Below, piece by piece: positions 16,475 through 24,909 of a stretch of DNA of 57,106 bases. Within the stretch, counting starts at the first letter, position 1; each line of letters opens with the position of its first letter. The translations under genes and the position numbers were made by a program. This DNA is from Bacilli bacterium (GTDB lineage: Bacteria; Bacillota_I; Bacilli_A; RF39; UBA660). The stretch spans positions 1-57,106 of the forward strand of contig JAFUBW010000007.1 of assembly GCA_017459965.1 (NCBI GenBank). The letters are read 5' to 3'. The notes below the pieces were generated by a model that was not told the DNA's origin, searched no databases, and was given only the letters and a program-made list of their open reading frames with translations.

Positions 16475-17395
16475 ATGAATATATTAAATAATTTAGGAAT
16501 ATCTTACAAGGCTAATTATTTAATTCAAGGAAATCAAATAGAAAGGTGTAATACTTCAAGTAAATTAAATGTTTTAAATACAGAATTAATGCTTAGAACA
16601 GATGGTAAAGATTCTAATATAGATAATATATTAAAAAATTATAATGGCAATATAGTATTTCATTTACCTGCTATTAATCCTGATTTATCTAATTTAGATG
16701 TAGTAAATAATGTAGTAAAAGATTTAAAAAAACATAATATAAAACTAGTAACAATTGATGCTTCAAATTTATCACTTGATTTATTTGAATGGTCTACTAT
16801 AGAAGAACAAAAGAATTATTTTTTAAATATGGTAACTGCAATCGCAACACTTGCATCAAATAAAGTAGAAGTTGCGGTTCAAAATTTAAAAACAAATGAT
16901 CCAGAATCTAAATTTGGAAGTACTATGAGTCAAATAACAGATCTTTTAGTATATTCTAAAAGATTACTTACAAAAGATTTTGGCTTTAAAGAAGAAGAAG
17001 CAGATAATTATGTGGGTATTTCACTTAATGTAGATAATATAAACTTAATTGATGAAAAAGAAAGCATAATTAATTATCTTGAAGTATTTGATAATTATAT
17101 AAAATGTATTAAAATTCATGATAATAAACATTTAGATGAAGTATTAGATTTTATTAAAGATAAAGATATACCTTTATTTATGCAAACTAAATCTGATTTA
17201 GATGAAATAGAAAAAGAATATAATATGTTTCAAGATAAAATAATTAATTATATGAGTAAAAACGGGTTAGAAGTAACAAATGTTAAAAAAGTATTAAAAC
17301 AAGATAACAAAGGTTTTTCAAATATAATTATATATACAATGATTGTTTTAACATTAATAATAGTAGTTTTAATGTTCTTGGTAAAACTACGCTAA
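16475..17395 (+). CDS. Tail-anchored TIM-barrel protein, degenerate AP-endonuclease/sugar-isomerase fold
   Basis: The 306-residue protein has the strand spacing of the xylose-isomerase-like/AP endonuclease 2 family and a single C-terminal membrane helix (about 283-304) before a basic end, so the barrel would face the cytoplasm. Where active members carry Glu, Asp and Glu metal ligands at strand ends, this one reads VAVQN, SLNVDN and PLFMQT, with Gln or Asn; IHDN is kept. It is therefore probably a non-catalytic relative. It precedes two secreted murein-hydrolase-like genes that have their own promoter. AGGTGA precedes the ATG. Family assignment is moderate, function unknown. Confidence 0.6.
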   Translation: MNILNNLGISYKANYLIQGNQIERCNTSSKLNVLNTELMLRTDGKDSNIDNILKNYNGNIVFHLPAINPDLSNLDVVNNVVKDLKKHNIKLVTIDASNLSLDLFEWSTIEEQKNYFLNMVTAIATLASNKVEVAVQNLKTNDPESKFGSTMSQITDLLVYSKRLLTKDFGFKEEEADNYVGISLNVDNINLIDEKESIINYLEVFDNYIKCIKIHDNKHLDEVLDFIKDKDIPLFMQTKSDLDEIEKEYNMFQDKIINYMSKNGLEVTNVKKVLKQDNKGFSNIIIYTMIVLTLIIVVLMFLVKLR

Positions 17396-17398
17396 AAT

Positions 17399-17427
17399 TT
17401 GACTATAATACTAAAATATGGTATTAT
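17399..17427 (+). promoter_or_regulatory. Sigma-A promoter of the cell-wall hydrolase pair
   Basis: TTGACT at 17399-17404, 17-base spacer, TATTAT at 17422-17427. A small GCTTT/AAAGC hairpin lies in the leader before the ribosome site GAGGTGA. Confidence 0.65.
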
Positions 17428-17462
17428 TATTGTGCTTTGCGAGAAAAGCGTGAGGTGAAAAA

Positions 17463-18056
17463 ATGAAAATATTTCGGTTAATAAATGAAAAGGTTATTAT
17501 GGCTTTTCTATTATCAATGGGAGTTATAATATCAGTTTCAAGTTATTTATCAAATACATCAAAAGAAGACTTACAAAATGCACTTGCATCTGTAAGTATG
17601 GTAAAAGAAAATAAAAAAGAAAATGTAGTAGAAACATTAGACTTAATAGAAGAACCAACTAAATTAGATGGTTTAACAATAAGAAAAAAATCTTATGATG
17701 AGATGACATTTCAAGAAGTAAATGAAGCACTTAATGCTGGTACTTTAGAACTTAAATATAGTGATTTATATACTTATGCTTCTACAAGATTAACTAAAAA
17801 TAAAGGTGCTATTTATTTTAATGGTCATAAAGAAACATATTATTCACAAAATGTTTTACCAGGATATTCATTACAAATACCAGGTAGACACGTTGCAGCT
17901 GATGGTACTGTAAGAGATGCGCAAGGTTATATTACAGTGGCTGCTAATACATCTTATATGAGTAAAGGTACTATATTAATAACTTCACTTGGACCTGCAA
18001 AAGTATATGACTCAGGTTGTGCATATGGAGTAATAGATATATATACAAACTGGTAA
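17463..18056 (+). CDS. Secreted/membrane-anchored protein with 3D-like cell-wall domain
   Basis: The 197-residue protein has an N-terminal membrane or signal segment (about 10-28), a linker, and a C-terminal domain ending VYDSGCAYGVIDIYTNW, which resembles the 3D domain of bacterial lytic enzymes (a GYITVAA strand, MSKGTILIT, DSG and ID-Y residues). Family members cleave glycan strands. Its first ~90 residues are clearly paralogous to those of the next gene. The double-psi-barrel match is partial, so activity is not certain. Good ribosome site GAGGTGA. Confidence 0.65.
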   Translation: MKIFRLINEKVIMAFLLSMGVIISVSSYLSNTSKEDLQNALASVSMVKENKKENVVETLDLIEEPTKLDGLTIRKKSYDEMTFQEVNEALNAGTLELKYSDLYTYASTRLTKNKGAIYFNGHKETYYSQNVLPGYSLQIPGRHVAADGTVRDAQGYITVAANTSYMSKGTILITSLGPAKVYDSGCAYGVIDIYTNW

Positions 18057-18060
18057 AATT

Positions 18061-18083
18061 GGTCCATTTTAATGGACCTTTTA
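18061..18083 (+). terminator. Hairpin between the two hydrolase genes
   Basis: GGTCCAT/ATGGACC stem with four Ts after it. The short T run suggests a partial terminator that lets some transcription reach the second gene, which has no clear promoter of its own. Confidence 0.6.
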
Positions 18084-18098
18084 TATTAGAGGTGAAAT

Positions 18099-18725
18099 AT
18101 GAATATATTTAAAATAATTAATGAAAAAGTATTAGCTGTTTTCTTAATATCTATGATGAGTATAATATCAGTATCAAACTATTTATCTAATGTTGATAAG
18201 AAAGACTTACAAAATGCATTCGCTTCTATAAATTTAAAAGAAGAAAATAAGGAAGAAACAATAGATAATATAGAAACAGGTAAAGATGATGGCTTAACTA
18301 AAAGAGTTATAGTTTATGATAATATGACATTAAGTGAACTATCTGATAAATTAAATAGATCTATGAAAGATACATTAACTGGTAAAGGTGAATTACTTGC
18401 TAGTTATTCACTTGAAAAAGGTGTAGATCCTTATATTGCACTTTCTATTATATTACTTGAATCAGGTTGTAATAGTGGTAAATGTTCAGGTTTAACAAGA
18501 AATTGTTATAACTTTGGAGGACAAAAAGGAAGCCCATCTTGTAATGGAGGATCATATAAAGCATTTAATTCTGTTGATGATGGATTAAAAGGTTTTATAG
18601 ATAATCTATCAGGATATTATGCAAAGGGTTTAAATACACCAGAAAAAATGAATTCAAGATATGCAACTAGTAGTACATGGGCTATAAAAGTAAGAAACTA
18701 TGAAAGAAATATAAAAGCAAAATAA
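18099..18725 (+). CDS. Membrane-anchored glucosaminidase-domain protein
   Basis: The 208-residue protein has a membrane/signal segment (about 10-28) and a linker shared with its neighbour. It ends in a glucosaminidase/lysozyme-like domain (about 100-205): LLASYSLEKGVDPYIALSII, then LESGC (Glu as candidate acid), NCYNFGGQKG, SYKAFNSVDDGLKGFIDNL and STWAIKVRNYE. Such domains hydrolyse peptidoglycan glycan chains. Four cysteines in the domain may form disulphides. It is the second gene behind the promoter at 17399. Confidence 0.82.
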   Translation: MNIFKIINEKVLAVFLISMMSIISVSNYLSNVDKKDLQNAFASINLKEENKEETIDNIETGKDDGLTKRVIVYDNMTLSELSDKLNRSMKDTLTGKGELLASYSLEKGVDPYIALSIILLESGCNSGKCSGLTRNCYNFGGQKGSPSCNGGSYKAFNSVDDGLKGFIDNLSGYYAKGLNTPEKMNSRYATSSTWAIKVRNYERNIKAK

Positions 18726-18751
18726 TACACAAAATGTGTATTATTTTTTTT
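18721..18751. terminator. Bidirectional terminator, hydrolase gene / YhcG
   Basis: AATAATACACA/TGTGTATTATT stem (11 bp) with a T run on the plus strand, between two convergent genes. Confidence 0.8.
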
Positions 18752-18761
18752 ATTTTATTCA

Positions 18762-19790
18762 TTAATCGTTACTTTCTTCTTCGTCTATATCAATATACAG
18801 ATTTAAATCTTTTTTTGTTGGTAAATTTTCCATATAATCAATTGGTAATTTATCTAATATTTTATATTCACTTACTCCTATTGGTTTATTAATATACTTT
18901 AGTGTATAATCAACTATTTTATTATTTTTACTTTGGCATAGAATTATACCAATAGAAGGATTATCATCTTTATCCTTAACTTGTTCATCTAAAACTTGCA
19001 AATAAAATCCTACTTTACTACCATATTCAGGAACAAATGCATCTATCTTTAATTCAACTGCAATATAACATTTTAATTTAGTATGATAAAAAAGTAAATC
19101 TATATAGAAATCTTTATTACCAACAGTTAATTTATATTGATTACCTATAAAAGAAAACCCATTACCAAATTCTAATAATACATTCTTTAATCTTTCTAAC
19201 ATTTTATTTTCTAGTACCTTTTCTTTATAATCATCAGTTAACTCGATAAAATCAAATACATATGGGTCTTTCATCATATTAGATGCTAATTCACTATTTT
19301 TCTTTAAGGTCATATTGAAATTATTATGTTTTATATTTTCTATTTGTCTTTGATATAAATTTGTATTTATTTGATATATAAGTATATTTTTTGACCATCC
19401 TTCTTCTATGCATCTTTTAATATACCATTTTCTAATAATATTATTTTTAATCTTTTCAAGTAAAATAATATTATGAGTCCATGGCAATTGTGCAACCAGT
19501 TGCACAAATTCCAAATCATCATGATATTCACTATAAAATGTTTTCATATATTTCAAATTTCTTACCGAAAAACCTTTTTGATTTGGATATGCAATTTTAA
19601 GTTCAAATGCTAATTTATCTAAAAATTTATTTCCCCATGTTGAATTGTCATAAAGAACTTTACCAATTCTATAATATAAATTAACCAAATTAATATTAGC
19701 ATTCATTATAATTCCTAATTGTGTTTCATTAATATCTTTCTTTATATCATTAATTACATTATTAAATGTTTTATTAATTTCTTCAATCAT
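18762..19790 (-). CDS. YhcG-type PDDEXK nuclease (DUF1016)
   Basis: The 342-residue protein matches the YhcG family: an N-terminal helical domain (residues 1-150, with YRIGKVLYDN, GFSVRNLKYMK and LPWTHNIILLEKI) and a C-terminal PDDEXK nuclease domain holding FYIDLLFYH and AVELKI, that is D-x(n)-ExK, plus a downstream GFYLQVLDEQ. Members occur with restriction-modification and other defence genes and are predicted to act on branched or foreign DNA. Here it stands alone, inserted between rbfA and truB, with no methylase or helicase near. Start ATG at 19790 preceded by GGAGG. Confidence 0.88.
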   Translation of the reverse strand: MIEEINKTFNNVINDIKKDINETQLGIIMNANINLVNLYYRIGKVLYDNSTWGNKFLDKLAFELKIAYPNQKGFSVRNLKYMKTFYSEYHDDLEFVQLVAQLPWTHNIILLEKIKNNIIRKWYIKRCIEEGWSKNILIYQINTNLYQRQIENIKHNNFNMTLKKNSELASNMMKDPYVFDFIELTDDYKEKVLENKMLERLKNVLLEFGNGFSFIGNQYKLTVGNKDFYIDLLFYHTKLKCYIAVELKIDAFVPEYGSKVGFYLQVLDEQVKDKDDNPSIGIILCQSKNNKIVDYTLKYINKPIGVSEYKILDKLPIDYMENLPTKKDLNLYIDIDEEESND

Positions 19791-19893
19791 AATGTACCTC
19801 CTACAATATATATTCGCTTTTTTTAATATAAAATCCCCTAAAAAAATGAAAAAAATTTAAAAAAATGATATTATATAAAAAAGGTGAATTATT

Positions 19894-20736
19894 ATGGATG
19901 GAATATTAATTATTAATAAAGAAAAAGGTATAACTTCAAGAGATGTAGTAAATAAAGTATGTAACAAACTAGGAACTAAAAAGGTAGGTCATACAGGTAC
20001 ACTTGATCCACTCGCAACAGGTGTACTTGTTCTAGCTGTTGGTAAAGCATTAAAATTAGTAGATGATATAACATCGTTAAATAAAGAGTATTTAGCAGAA
20101 GTTACACTTGGTATTAAAACAGATACCTTAGATATAACAGGTAATATATTAGAAGAAAAAGAAGTACATATTACAAAAGAAGAATTAATAAATGTACTAA
20201 GTTCATTTATAGGACCTTATCATATGACAGTACCTATTTATAGCGCGGTTAAAGTAAATGGTAAAAAATTATATGAATATGCAAGAGAACGTAAAGAAGT
20301 AGATTTACCTGTAAAAGATGTATTTATAAATAATATAGAACTAATATCATTTGAAGATAATAAATTCACTTTTAAATGTAATGTTTCAAAGGGAACATAT
20401 ATAAGAAGTTTAATAAATGATATATGTAATAAATTAAATGTAATAGGTACAATGAGTAATCTAAAAAGAACAAAACAAGGAAGTTTTGATATAAAGGATT
20501 CTATATCTATAGAAGATGTAAATGAAAATAAATTAATACCTATGGAAAAAGTAATAGATATACCTAAAATAGATGTAGATGAATATCTATTAACAAGAAT
20601 AAAACATGGAAACAAGTTAGAAAATAGGTATAATTTACCAAAACTTGCATTCATATATCAAAATAAATTAATCGCAATTTATATACCTGATCCAGAAGAT
20701 TCAAAAAAGATAAAACCAAAGACTGTTTTTATATAA
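19894..20736 (+). CDS. truB: tRNA pseudouridine-55 synthase TruB
   Basis: TruB makes pseudouridine 55 in the T loop of tRNA. The 280-residue protein shows GILIINKEKGITS, KVGHTGTLDPLATGVL with the catalytic Asp38, then NKEYLAEVTLGIKTDTLD and VSKGTYIRSLINDI. Length is typical for a TruB without a long PUA extension. AAAGGTGA precedes the ATG. It normally follows rbfA; here four genes separate them. Confidence 0.96.
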   Translation: MDGILIINKEKGITSRDVVNKVCNKLGTKKVGHTGTLDPLATGVLVLAVGKALKLVDDITSLNKEYLAEVTLGIKTDTLDITGNILEEKEVHITKEELINVLSSFIGPYHMTVPIYSAVKVNGKKLYEYARERKEVDLPVKDVFINNIELISFEDNKFTFKCNVSKGTYIRSLINDICNKLNVIGTMSNLKRTKQGSFDIKDSISIEDVNENKLIPMEKVIDIPKIDVDEYLLTRIKHGNKLENRYNLPKLAFIYQNKLIAIYIPDPEDSKKIKPKTVFI

Positions 20737-20752
20737 AAATGGTCTTTTTTTT
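20718..20752 (+). terminator. truB terminator
   Basis: AAAGAC/GTCTTT arms extend through wobble and TTTTT/AAAAA pairs, then eight Ts. Confidence 0.75.
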
Positions 20753-20779
20753 ATACAAAAAAAGTAAAAAAAAGTAAAT

Positions 20780-20807
20780 TTGACACATTTTAAAACCATG
20801 TTATACT
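20780..20807 (+). promoter_or_regulatory. Near-consensus sigma-A promoter
   Basis: Perfect TTGACA at 20780-20785, 16-base spacer, TATACT at 20802-20807. One of the best promoters in the window; it drives the unknown gene at 20827. Confidence 0.75.
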
Positions 20808-20826
20808 TAAATAAAGGAGGGTTAAA

Positions 20827-21666
20827 ATGATCAGTAGAAGAACAACTTTATTAATAGCAGATATAATATGTAATGAGTTTACTCATAGAGTTTATGATTC
20901 AAATTCTAGAAGATACACATCCAGAATATCAGAAGATTTATTAAGGAATTTTCTCTTTGAATTTAATATAGATGGTTTTACGATTAATAAGATTTGTAAA
21001 TGCTATTATAATAAGAGTGATTTAAAAAAACAAATATTAGATATGCATACAGGCTATTTTTACAACAAAACTGAATATAATTCATTTGTTTCACTAGGTC
21101 AAAAGGATATAAAAGGTATAGCAATAGGGATTTTGTATAAGAAGTTACAACCAGAAAGTTTGAATTCTTTAGAAAATCTTTTAAGAATAGATGGATATAT
21201 TTATGAAAAAGAAAAAATATATGAAATAAATACGGATGTAGATGATAAAGCAAATATTATAAAAAATCAATTTTATAAGTTTGGATTTAATAATCAAGAA
21301 GAATTTGATACATTTTATGCAAATATGAATGAACATTTTGAGAATTCTAAATGGGAGGATTCTATACATAATAGTAGAAAATTATATGAAATAGTATTAA
21401 AAGAATGTGCAATATACTATTCCAAAAATATAGCTAAAGACAATATTGATTTATCAAATGCAAAACCTGTTGATATAAGGTTATATTTAGAAAAAAACAA
21501 TTATTTTTCTGAAGATGAATCTAATATAATACAGTATTATTATAAATATCTTAGCAATATCGGATCACATCCTAAATTAGCTTTAGAAGAACAAGCAGAT
21601 TTTTCTAGAGTAATGTCTATTAATACAATTTTATATGCAATCAATAGATTAGATAAATTTAAGTAA
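20827..21666 (+). CDS. Unknown protein with HEPN/Abi_C-like C-terminal domain, 279 aa
   Basis: I do not recognise the N-terminal half, which is helical and charged and could bind nucleic acid. The C-terminal part (about 170-279) has the helix pattern of abortive-infection C-terminal/HEPN-like domains: DSIHNSRKLYEIVLKE, then YFSEDESNIIQYYYKYL and SNIGSHPK in the position of the usual RN-x-x-x-H or G-x-H motif. It is monocistronic with a very strong promoter and GGAGG ribosome site. With YhcG 1 kb away, a defence role is possible but unproven. Confidence 0.6.
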   Translation: MISRRTTLLIADIICNEFTHRVYDSNSRRYTSRISEDLLRNFLFEFNIDGFTINKICKCYYNKSDLKKQILDMHTGYFYNKTEYNSFVSLGQKDIKGIAIGILYKKLQPESLNSLENLLRIDGYIYEKEKIYEINTDVDDKANIIKNQFYKFGFNNQEEFDTFYANMNEHFENSKWEDSIHNSRKLYEIVLKECAIYYSKNIAKDNIDLSNAKPVDIRLYLEKNNYFSEDESNIIQYYYKYLSNIGSHPKLALEEQADFSRVMSINTILYAINRLDKFK

Positions 21667-21703
21667 GTATTAATATAAAAAAATATAAAAAATTTAACTT
21701 TTA

Positions 21704-21712
21704 TGTTATAAT
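21704..21712 (+). promoter_or_regulatory. Extended -10 promoter of the exopolysaccharide cluster
   Basis: TGTTATAAT, an extended -10 element, 30 bases before the first exopolysaccharide gene. No convincing -35 at 17 bases. Confidence 0.4.
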
Positions 21713-21741
21713 TATAATGGACTAAAAAGGAAGTAGTAGAT

Positions 21742-22425
21742 ATGTATAAATATGTTAAGAGATTTTTAGATTTTTTATTATCATTTATTTTATTAATAAT
21801 TTTATTTATACCTATGTGTATTATTTCTCTATTAATTAAAATAGAAGATAAAGGTTTTTCTGTTTTTAGACAAGAAAGAACTGGTAAAGATGGTAAAACA
21901 TTTGAACTTTTAAAATTCAGAAGTATGAAAATAAATAATAATGTAAGAGATTTTTCTAAATGTGATGAATATACAAAAATAGGTAAATTTATTAGAAAGA
22001 CATCACTTGATGAACTTCCACAACTATTTAATATATTAAAAGGTGATATGTCCTTTATAGGACCAAGACCATGGATACCAGAATATTATGAAAATATGAA
22101 TGAAAATCAAAGACATAAATATGATGTTTTACCAGGCTTAACTGGTCTTGCACAAGCAAGTGGAAGAAATGGTATATCTATATTTGATAAAATAAATTAT
22201 GATTTAGAATATGTAGAAAAATATTCATTTAAAGAAGATTTATATGTAGTATTTAAAACTATATATACAGTACTTAAAAAAGAAGATGTAGATATAGGTA
22301 AACAAGGAATAAAAAGCGAACTTGATCAATTAAAAGATTATAATAAAACTAGTATAGATAATCAAACTGATGTTTCTAATAAACAAGAAGTAAGTGATTT
22401 AGAAGAACAATTAGTTGGGGCATAA
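21742..22425 (+). CDS. Undecaprenyl-phosphate sugar phosphotransferase (priming transferase)
   Basis: Priming transferases move a sugar-1-phosphate onto undecaprenyl phosphate to start polysaccharide repeat units. The 227-residue protein has the N-terminal membrane helix (about 9-32) and family motifs FRQERTGKDGKTFELLKFRSMK, split here as FRQERTGKDG and LLKFRSMK, then LDELPQLFNILKGDMSFIGP and LPGLTGLAQASGRN. It is the single-domain EpsL/WecA-unrelated type. A Gln/Asp/Ser-rich tail of ~30 residues follows. First gene of the exopolysaccharide cluster; codon use is native. Confidence 0.93.
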   Translation: MYKYVKRFLDFLLSFILLIILFIPMCIISLLIKIEDKGFSVFRQERTGKDGKTFELLKFRSMKINNNVRDFSKCDEYTKIGKFIRKTSLDELPQLFNILKGDMSFIGPRPWIPEYYENMNENQRHKYDVLPGLTGLAQASGRNGISIFDKINYDLEYVEKYSFKEDLYVVFKTIYTVLKKEDVDIGKQGIKSELDQLKDYNKTSIDNQTDVSNKQEVSDLEEQLVGA

Positions 22426-22436
22426 AAGTAATAAAA

Positions 22437-22464
22437 AAGCCTGCAATCATATGCAGACTTTATT
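22437..22464 (+). terminator. Weak hairpin after the priming transferase
   Basis: CTGCA/TGCAG stem with outer AG/CT pairs across one mismatch, followed by a broken T run. It may attenuate transcription into the glycosyltransferase genes. Confidence 0.35.
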
Positions 22465-22485
22465 TATGTTAGAAAGTGTAGTGAT

Positions 22486-23238
22486 ATGATGGAAGATTTA
22501 ATAAGCATTATTACTCCTGTATATAATGCAGAAAAATTTTTATCTGATACAATTAATACTGTTTTAAATCAATCATACACAAATTTAGAATTAATTTTAG
22601 TAGATGATTGTTCTTATGATAATAGTATTAATGTTATTAAAAATATTAAGGATAAAAGAATAAAATTAATAAAAAATAAAATAAATTCAAAAGCAGCAAT
22701 AACAAGAAATAATGGTATAAAAAAAGCTAAAGGAAGATATATATGTTTTTTAGATGCTGATGATTTATGGGATAAAGAAAAACTTGAAAAACAAGTAAAA
22801 TTTATGAAAGAAAAGAATTGTGCTTTTTCTTTTACTGGTTATGAATTTGCAGATGAAAAGGGAAGACCTAATGGAAAAAAAGTATTTATACCAGAAAGAA
22901 TTAATTATAAACAAGCACTAAAAAATACTACAATATGGACAAGTACTGTAATGTTTGATATGGATAAATTATCTAAAGAAGATATATATATGCCTATAGT
23001 AGATAGAGGACAAGATACAGCAACTTGGTGGAAAGTTTTAAAAAAAGTAGATTATGCTTATGGACTTAATGAAATATTATCTTTTTATAGAAGAACAAAT
23101 AATTCACTTTCATCAAATAAAATAACTGCGCTTAAAAGAACATGGAATTTATATAGAAATGTAGAACATTTAAATATAATTTCAAGTTTCTATAATTTTA
23201 CAATCTATTGTTTTAATGCAGTAAAAAGGAGAATATAG
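22486..23238 (+). CDS. Family 2 glycosyltransferase
   Basis: The 250-residue GT-A enzyme starts ISIITPVYNAEKFLSDTI, followed by SYTNLELILVDDCSYDN, RNNGIKKAKGRYICF and the metal-binding LDADDLWDKEK. It would transfer a sugar to the lipid-linked repeat unit; donor and acceptor cannot be read. Start is ATG 22486 or 22489. It ends two bases before the TupA-like gene. It resembles LPS/EPS GT2 enzymes that add Gal or Glc. Confidence 0.9.
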   Translation: MMEDLISIITPVYNAEKFLSDTINTVLNQSYTNLELILVDDCSYDNSINVIKNIKDKRIKLIKNKINSKAAITRNNGIKKAKGRYICFLDADDLWDKEKLEKQVKFMKEKNCAFSFTGYEFADEKGRPNGKKVFIPERINYKQALKNTTIWTSTVMFDMDKLSKEDIYMPIVDRGQDTATWWKVLKKVDYAYGLNEILSFYRRTNNSLSSNKITALKRTWNLYRNVEHLNIISSFYNFTIYCFNAVKRRI

Positions 23239-23240
23239 AA

Positions 23241-24122
23241 ATGAAGAAGAGTATTATTTATATGTCAAAAAGATTTTTTGAATTATTAACAAAAATATCT
23301 CCATTATTAAGTTGTAAATTACTATATTTTATAAGAACAAAAAAAATACCTAATTTAAAAAAACCAATAACTTTTAATGAAAAAACTACTTATTTAAAAC
23401 TAAATAATTATTCTAAAAACGATTTGGTTGTAAAATGTGCTGATAAATATGAAGTGAGAAAATATGTTGAAGATAAAGGCTATAGTAAATTATTAAATGA
23501 ATTATATGGAGTATATGATAACTTTGATGAAATTGATTTTGAAAAATTACCAAATAAATTTGCATTAAAATGTACTCATGGATGTGCATATAATATAATT
23601 TGTTCAGATAAATCAAAATTTAATAAAGAAGAAGCAAGAAAAAAAGTTAACAAATGGATGAAAGAAAAATATGGATATGCTACAACAGAACTTCATTATA
23701 CAAAAATAAAACCTAAAATTATAATTGAAAAATATTTATGTGATAATAATAGTAAAATGCCAATTGATTATAAATTTTATTGTTTTAATGGTAAGGCAAA
23801 ATGTATATTAGTGTGTTCAGAAAGAGAAAATAATCTTAGATTAAGTTATTATGATTTAAATTGGGATAGGCTTAATTATGAAAAAAAATCATGGAGTTCA
23901 GATAAAAATATAAAAAAACCAATTAATTTAGACAAGATGATAAAAACATCTGAAGATTTATCAAAAGATTTTCCCTATGTTAGAGTAGATTTATATAATG
24001 ATAATGGTAATATAATTTTTGGGGAATTAACATTTACTCCTGCATGTTGTTGTGCACCCTATTATAGTAAAATAGGAAATGAAAAATTAGGTGAAATGTT
24101 GGTGATTAGTAGTGAAAAATGA
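23241..24122 (+). CDS. TupA-like ATP-grasp protein (copy 1)
   Basis: The 293-residue protein belongs to the TupA-like ATP-grasp family of polysaccharide clusters, named for teichuronopeptide synthesis, where an acidic group or amino acid is ligated. Landmarks are TFNEKTTYLKL, CADKYEVRKYV, FALKCTHGCAYNII, IDYKFYCFNGKAKCILVC, FPYVRVDLY and GELTFTPA. A paralogue lies at 27138. The C-terminus is Cys-rich (CCCAP). GGAG precedes the ATG at 23241, and its TGA overlaps the next gene. Confidence 0.87.
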   Translation: MKKSIIYMSKRFFELLTKISPLLSCKLLYFIRTKKIPNLKKPITFNEKTTYLKLNNYSKNDLVVKCADKYEVRKYVEDKGYSKLLNELYGVYDNFDEIDFEKLPNKFALKCTHGCAYNIICSDKSKFNKEEARKKVNKWMKEKYGYATTELHYTKIKPKIIIEKYLCDNNSKMPIDYKFYCFNGKAKCILVCSERENNLRLSYYDLNWDRLNYEKKSWSSDKNIKKPINLDKMIKTSEDLSKDFPYVRVDLYNDNGNIIFGELTFTPACCCAPYYSKIGNEKLGEMLVISSEK

Positions 24123-24909
24123 AGTACAAGTTCTTTTATCCATAATGAATGAAAAGAATCCTAATAAACATTTAGAAAAAATGAATATAAAAAGTAATTA
24201 TGTTGTCATTAATCAAATTACTAATGATAATATAAAAAAAATTAATACACTTGATAAATATAATAAAATAATTTCTATAATTGACAAAGGGTTAAGTAAG
24301 AGTAGAAATTTAGCAATAAAAAATTGCACTTGCAAAATAGGTTTAATATCAGATGATGATATGTATTATGTGGATAATTATCAAGAAATAATTTTAAATG
24401 CTTATTCAAAATATAAAGATGCTGATATAATAGCTTTTGCAGTTGAACATGAAAATAAAAAATTTGAAAAAAGACTTTTTAAAGAAGGACGCTTAAGATA
24501 TATTAAATCGCTACGAATATCATCTGTTCAGATGACAATAAAGACTGAAAGTATTAGGTCGAAAAACATAAAATTTGATGAACAATTCGGATCTGGTAGT
24601 GAATACTATATGGGCGAAGAAAATATATTTATGTATGATTGTTTGAAAAACAAATTAAAAATATATTATGTCCCTAAAAAAATAGGAATTTTAAAAGAAA
24701 TAAATGAATCAAATTGGTTTAAAGGATATACAAAGGACTTTTTTTTAGTAAAGGGTAGTGTATTTTATAGAATGTCAAAAGAATTATATATTCCATTAAT
24801 TTTTCAATTTGCAATACGAAAGAGAAAATATTTTAATAATATTAATTTATTCACGGCTATAAAATATATGCTTGAAGGAGCAAACAAATATAAAAAGGTG
24901 ATAAAATGA
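24112..24909 (+). CDS. Glycosyltransferase, GT-A type
   Basis: The 265-residue protein begins VQVLLSIMNEKN-like and carries KGLSKSRNLAIKNC, then LISDDDMYYVDNY (DDD as metal site) and an acceptor half with GEENIFMYDCLKN. This fits the GT2 superfamily, in a divergent subfamily seen in wzy-type clusters. The start is GTG at 24112, 11 bases inside the previous gene, after GGTGATT. Its stop overlaps the wzy start by four bases. Codon use differs from native genes (more TTG, TCG, CGC). Confidence 0.8.
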   Translation: MKNEVQVLLSIMNEKNPNKHLEKMNIKSNYVVINQITNDNIKKINTLDKYNKIISIIDKGLSKSRNLAIKNCTCKIGLISDDDMYYVDNYQEIILNAYSKYKDADIIAFAVEHENKKFEKRLFKEGRLRYIKSLRISSVQMTIKTESIRSKNIKFDEQFGSGSEYYMGEENIFMYDCLKNKLKIYYVPKKIGILKEINESNWFKGYTKDFFLVKGSVFYRMSKELYIPLIFQFAIRKRKYFNNINLFTAIKYMLEGANKYKKVIK

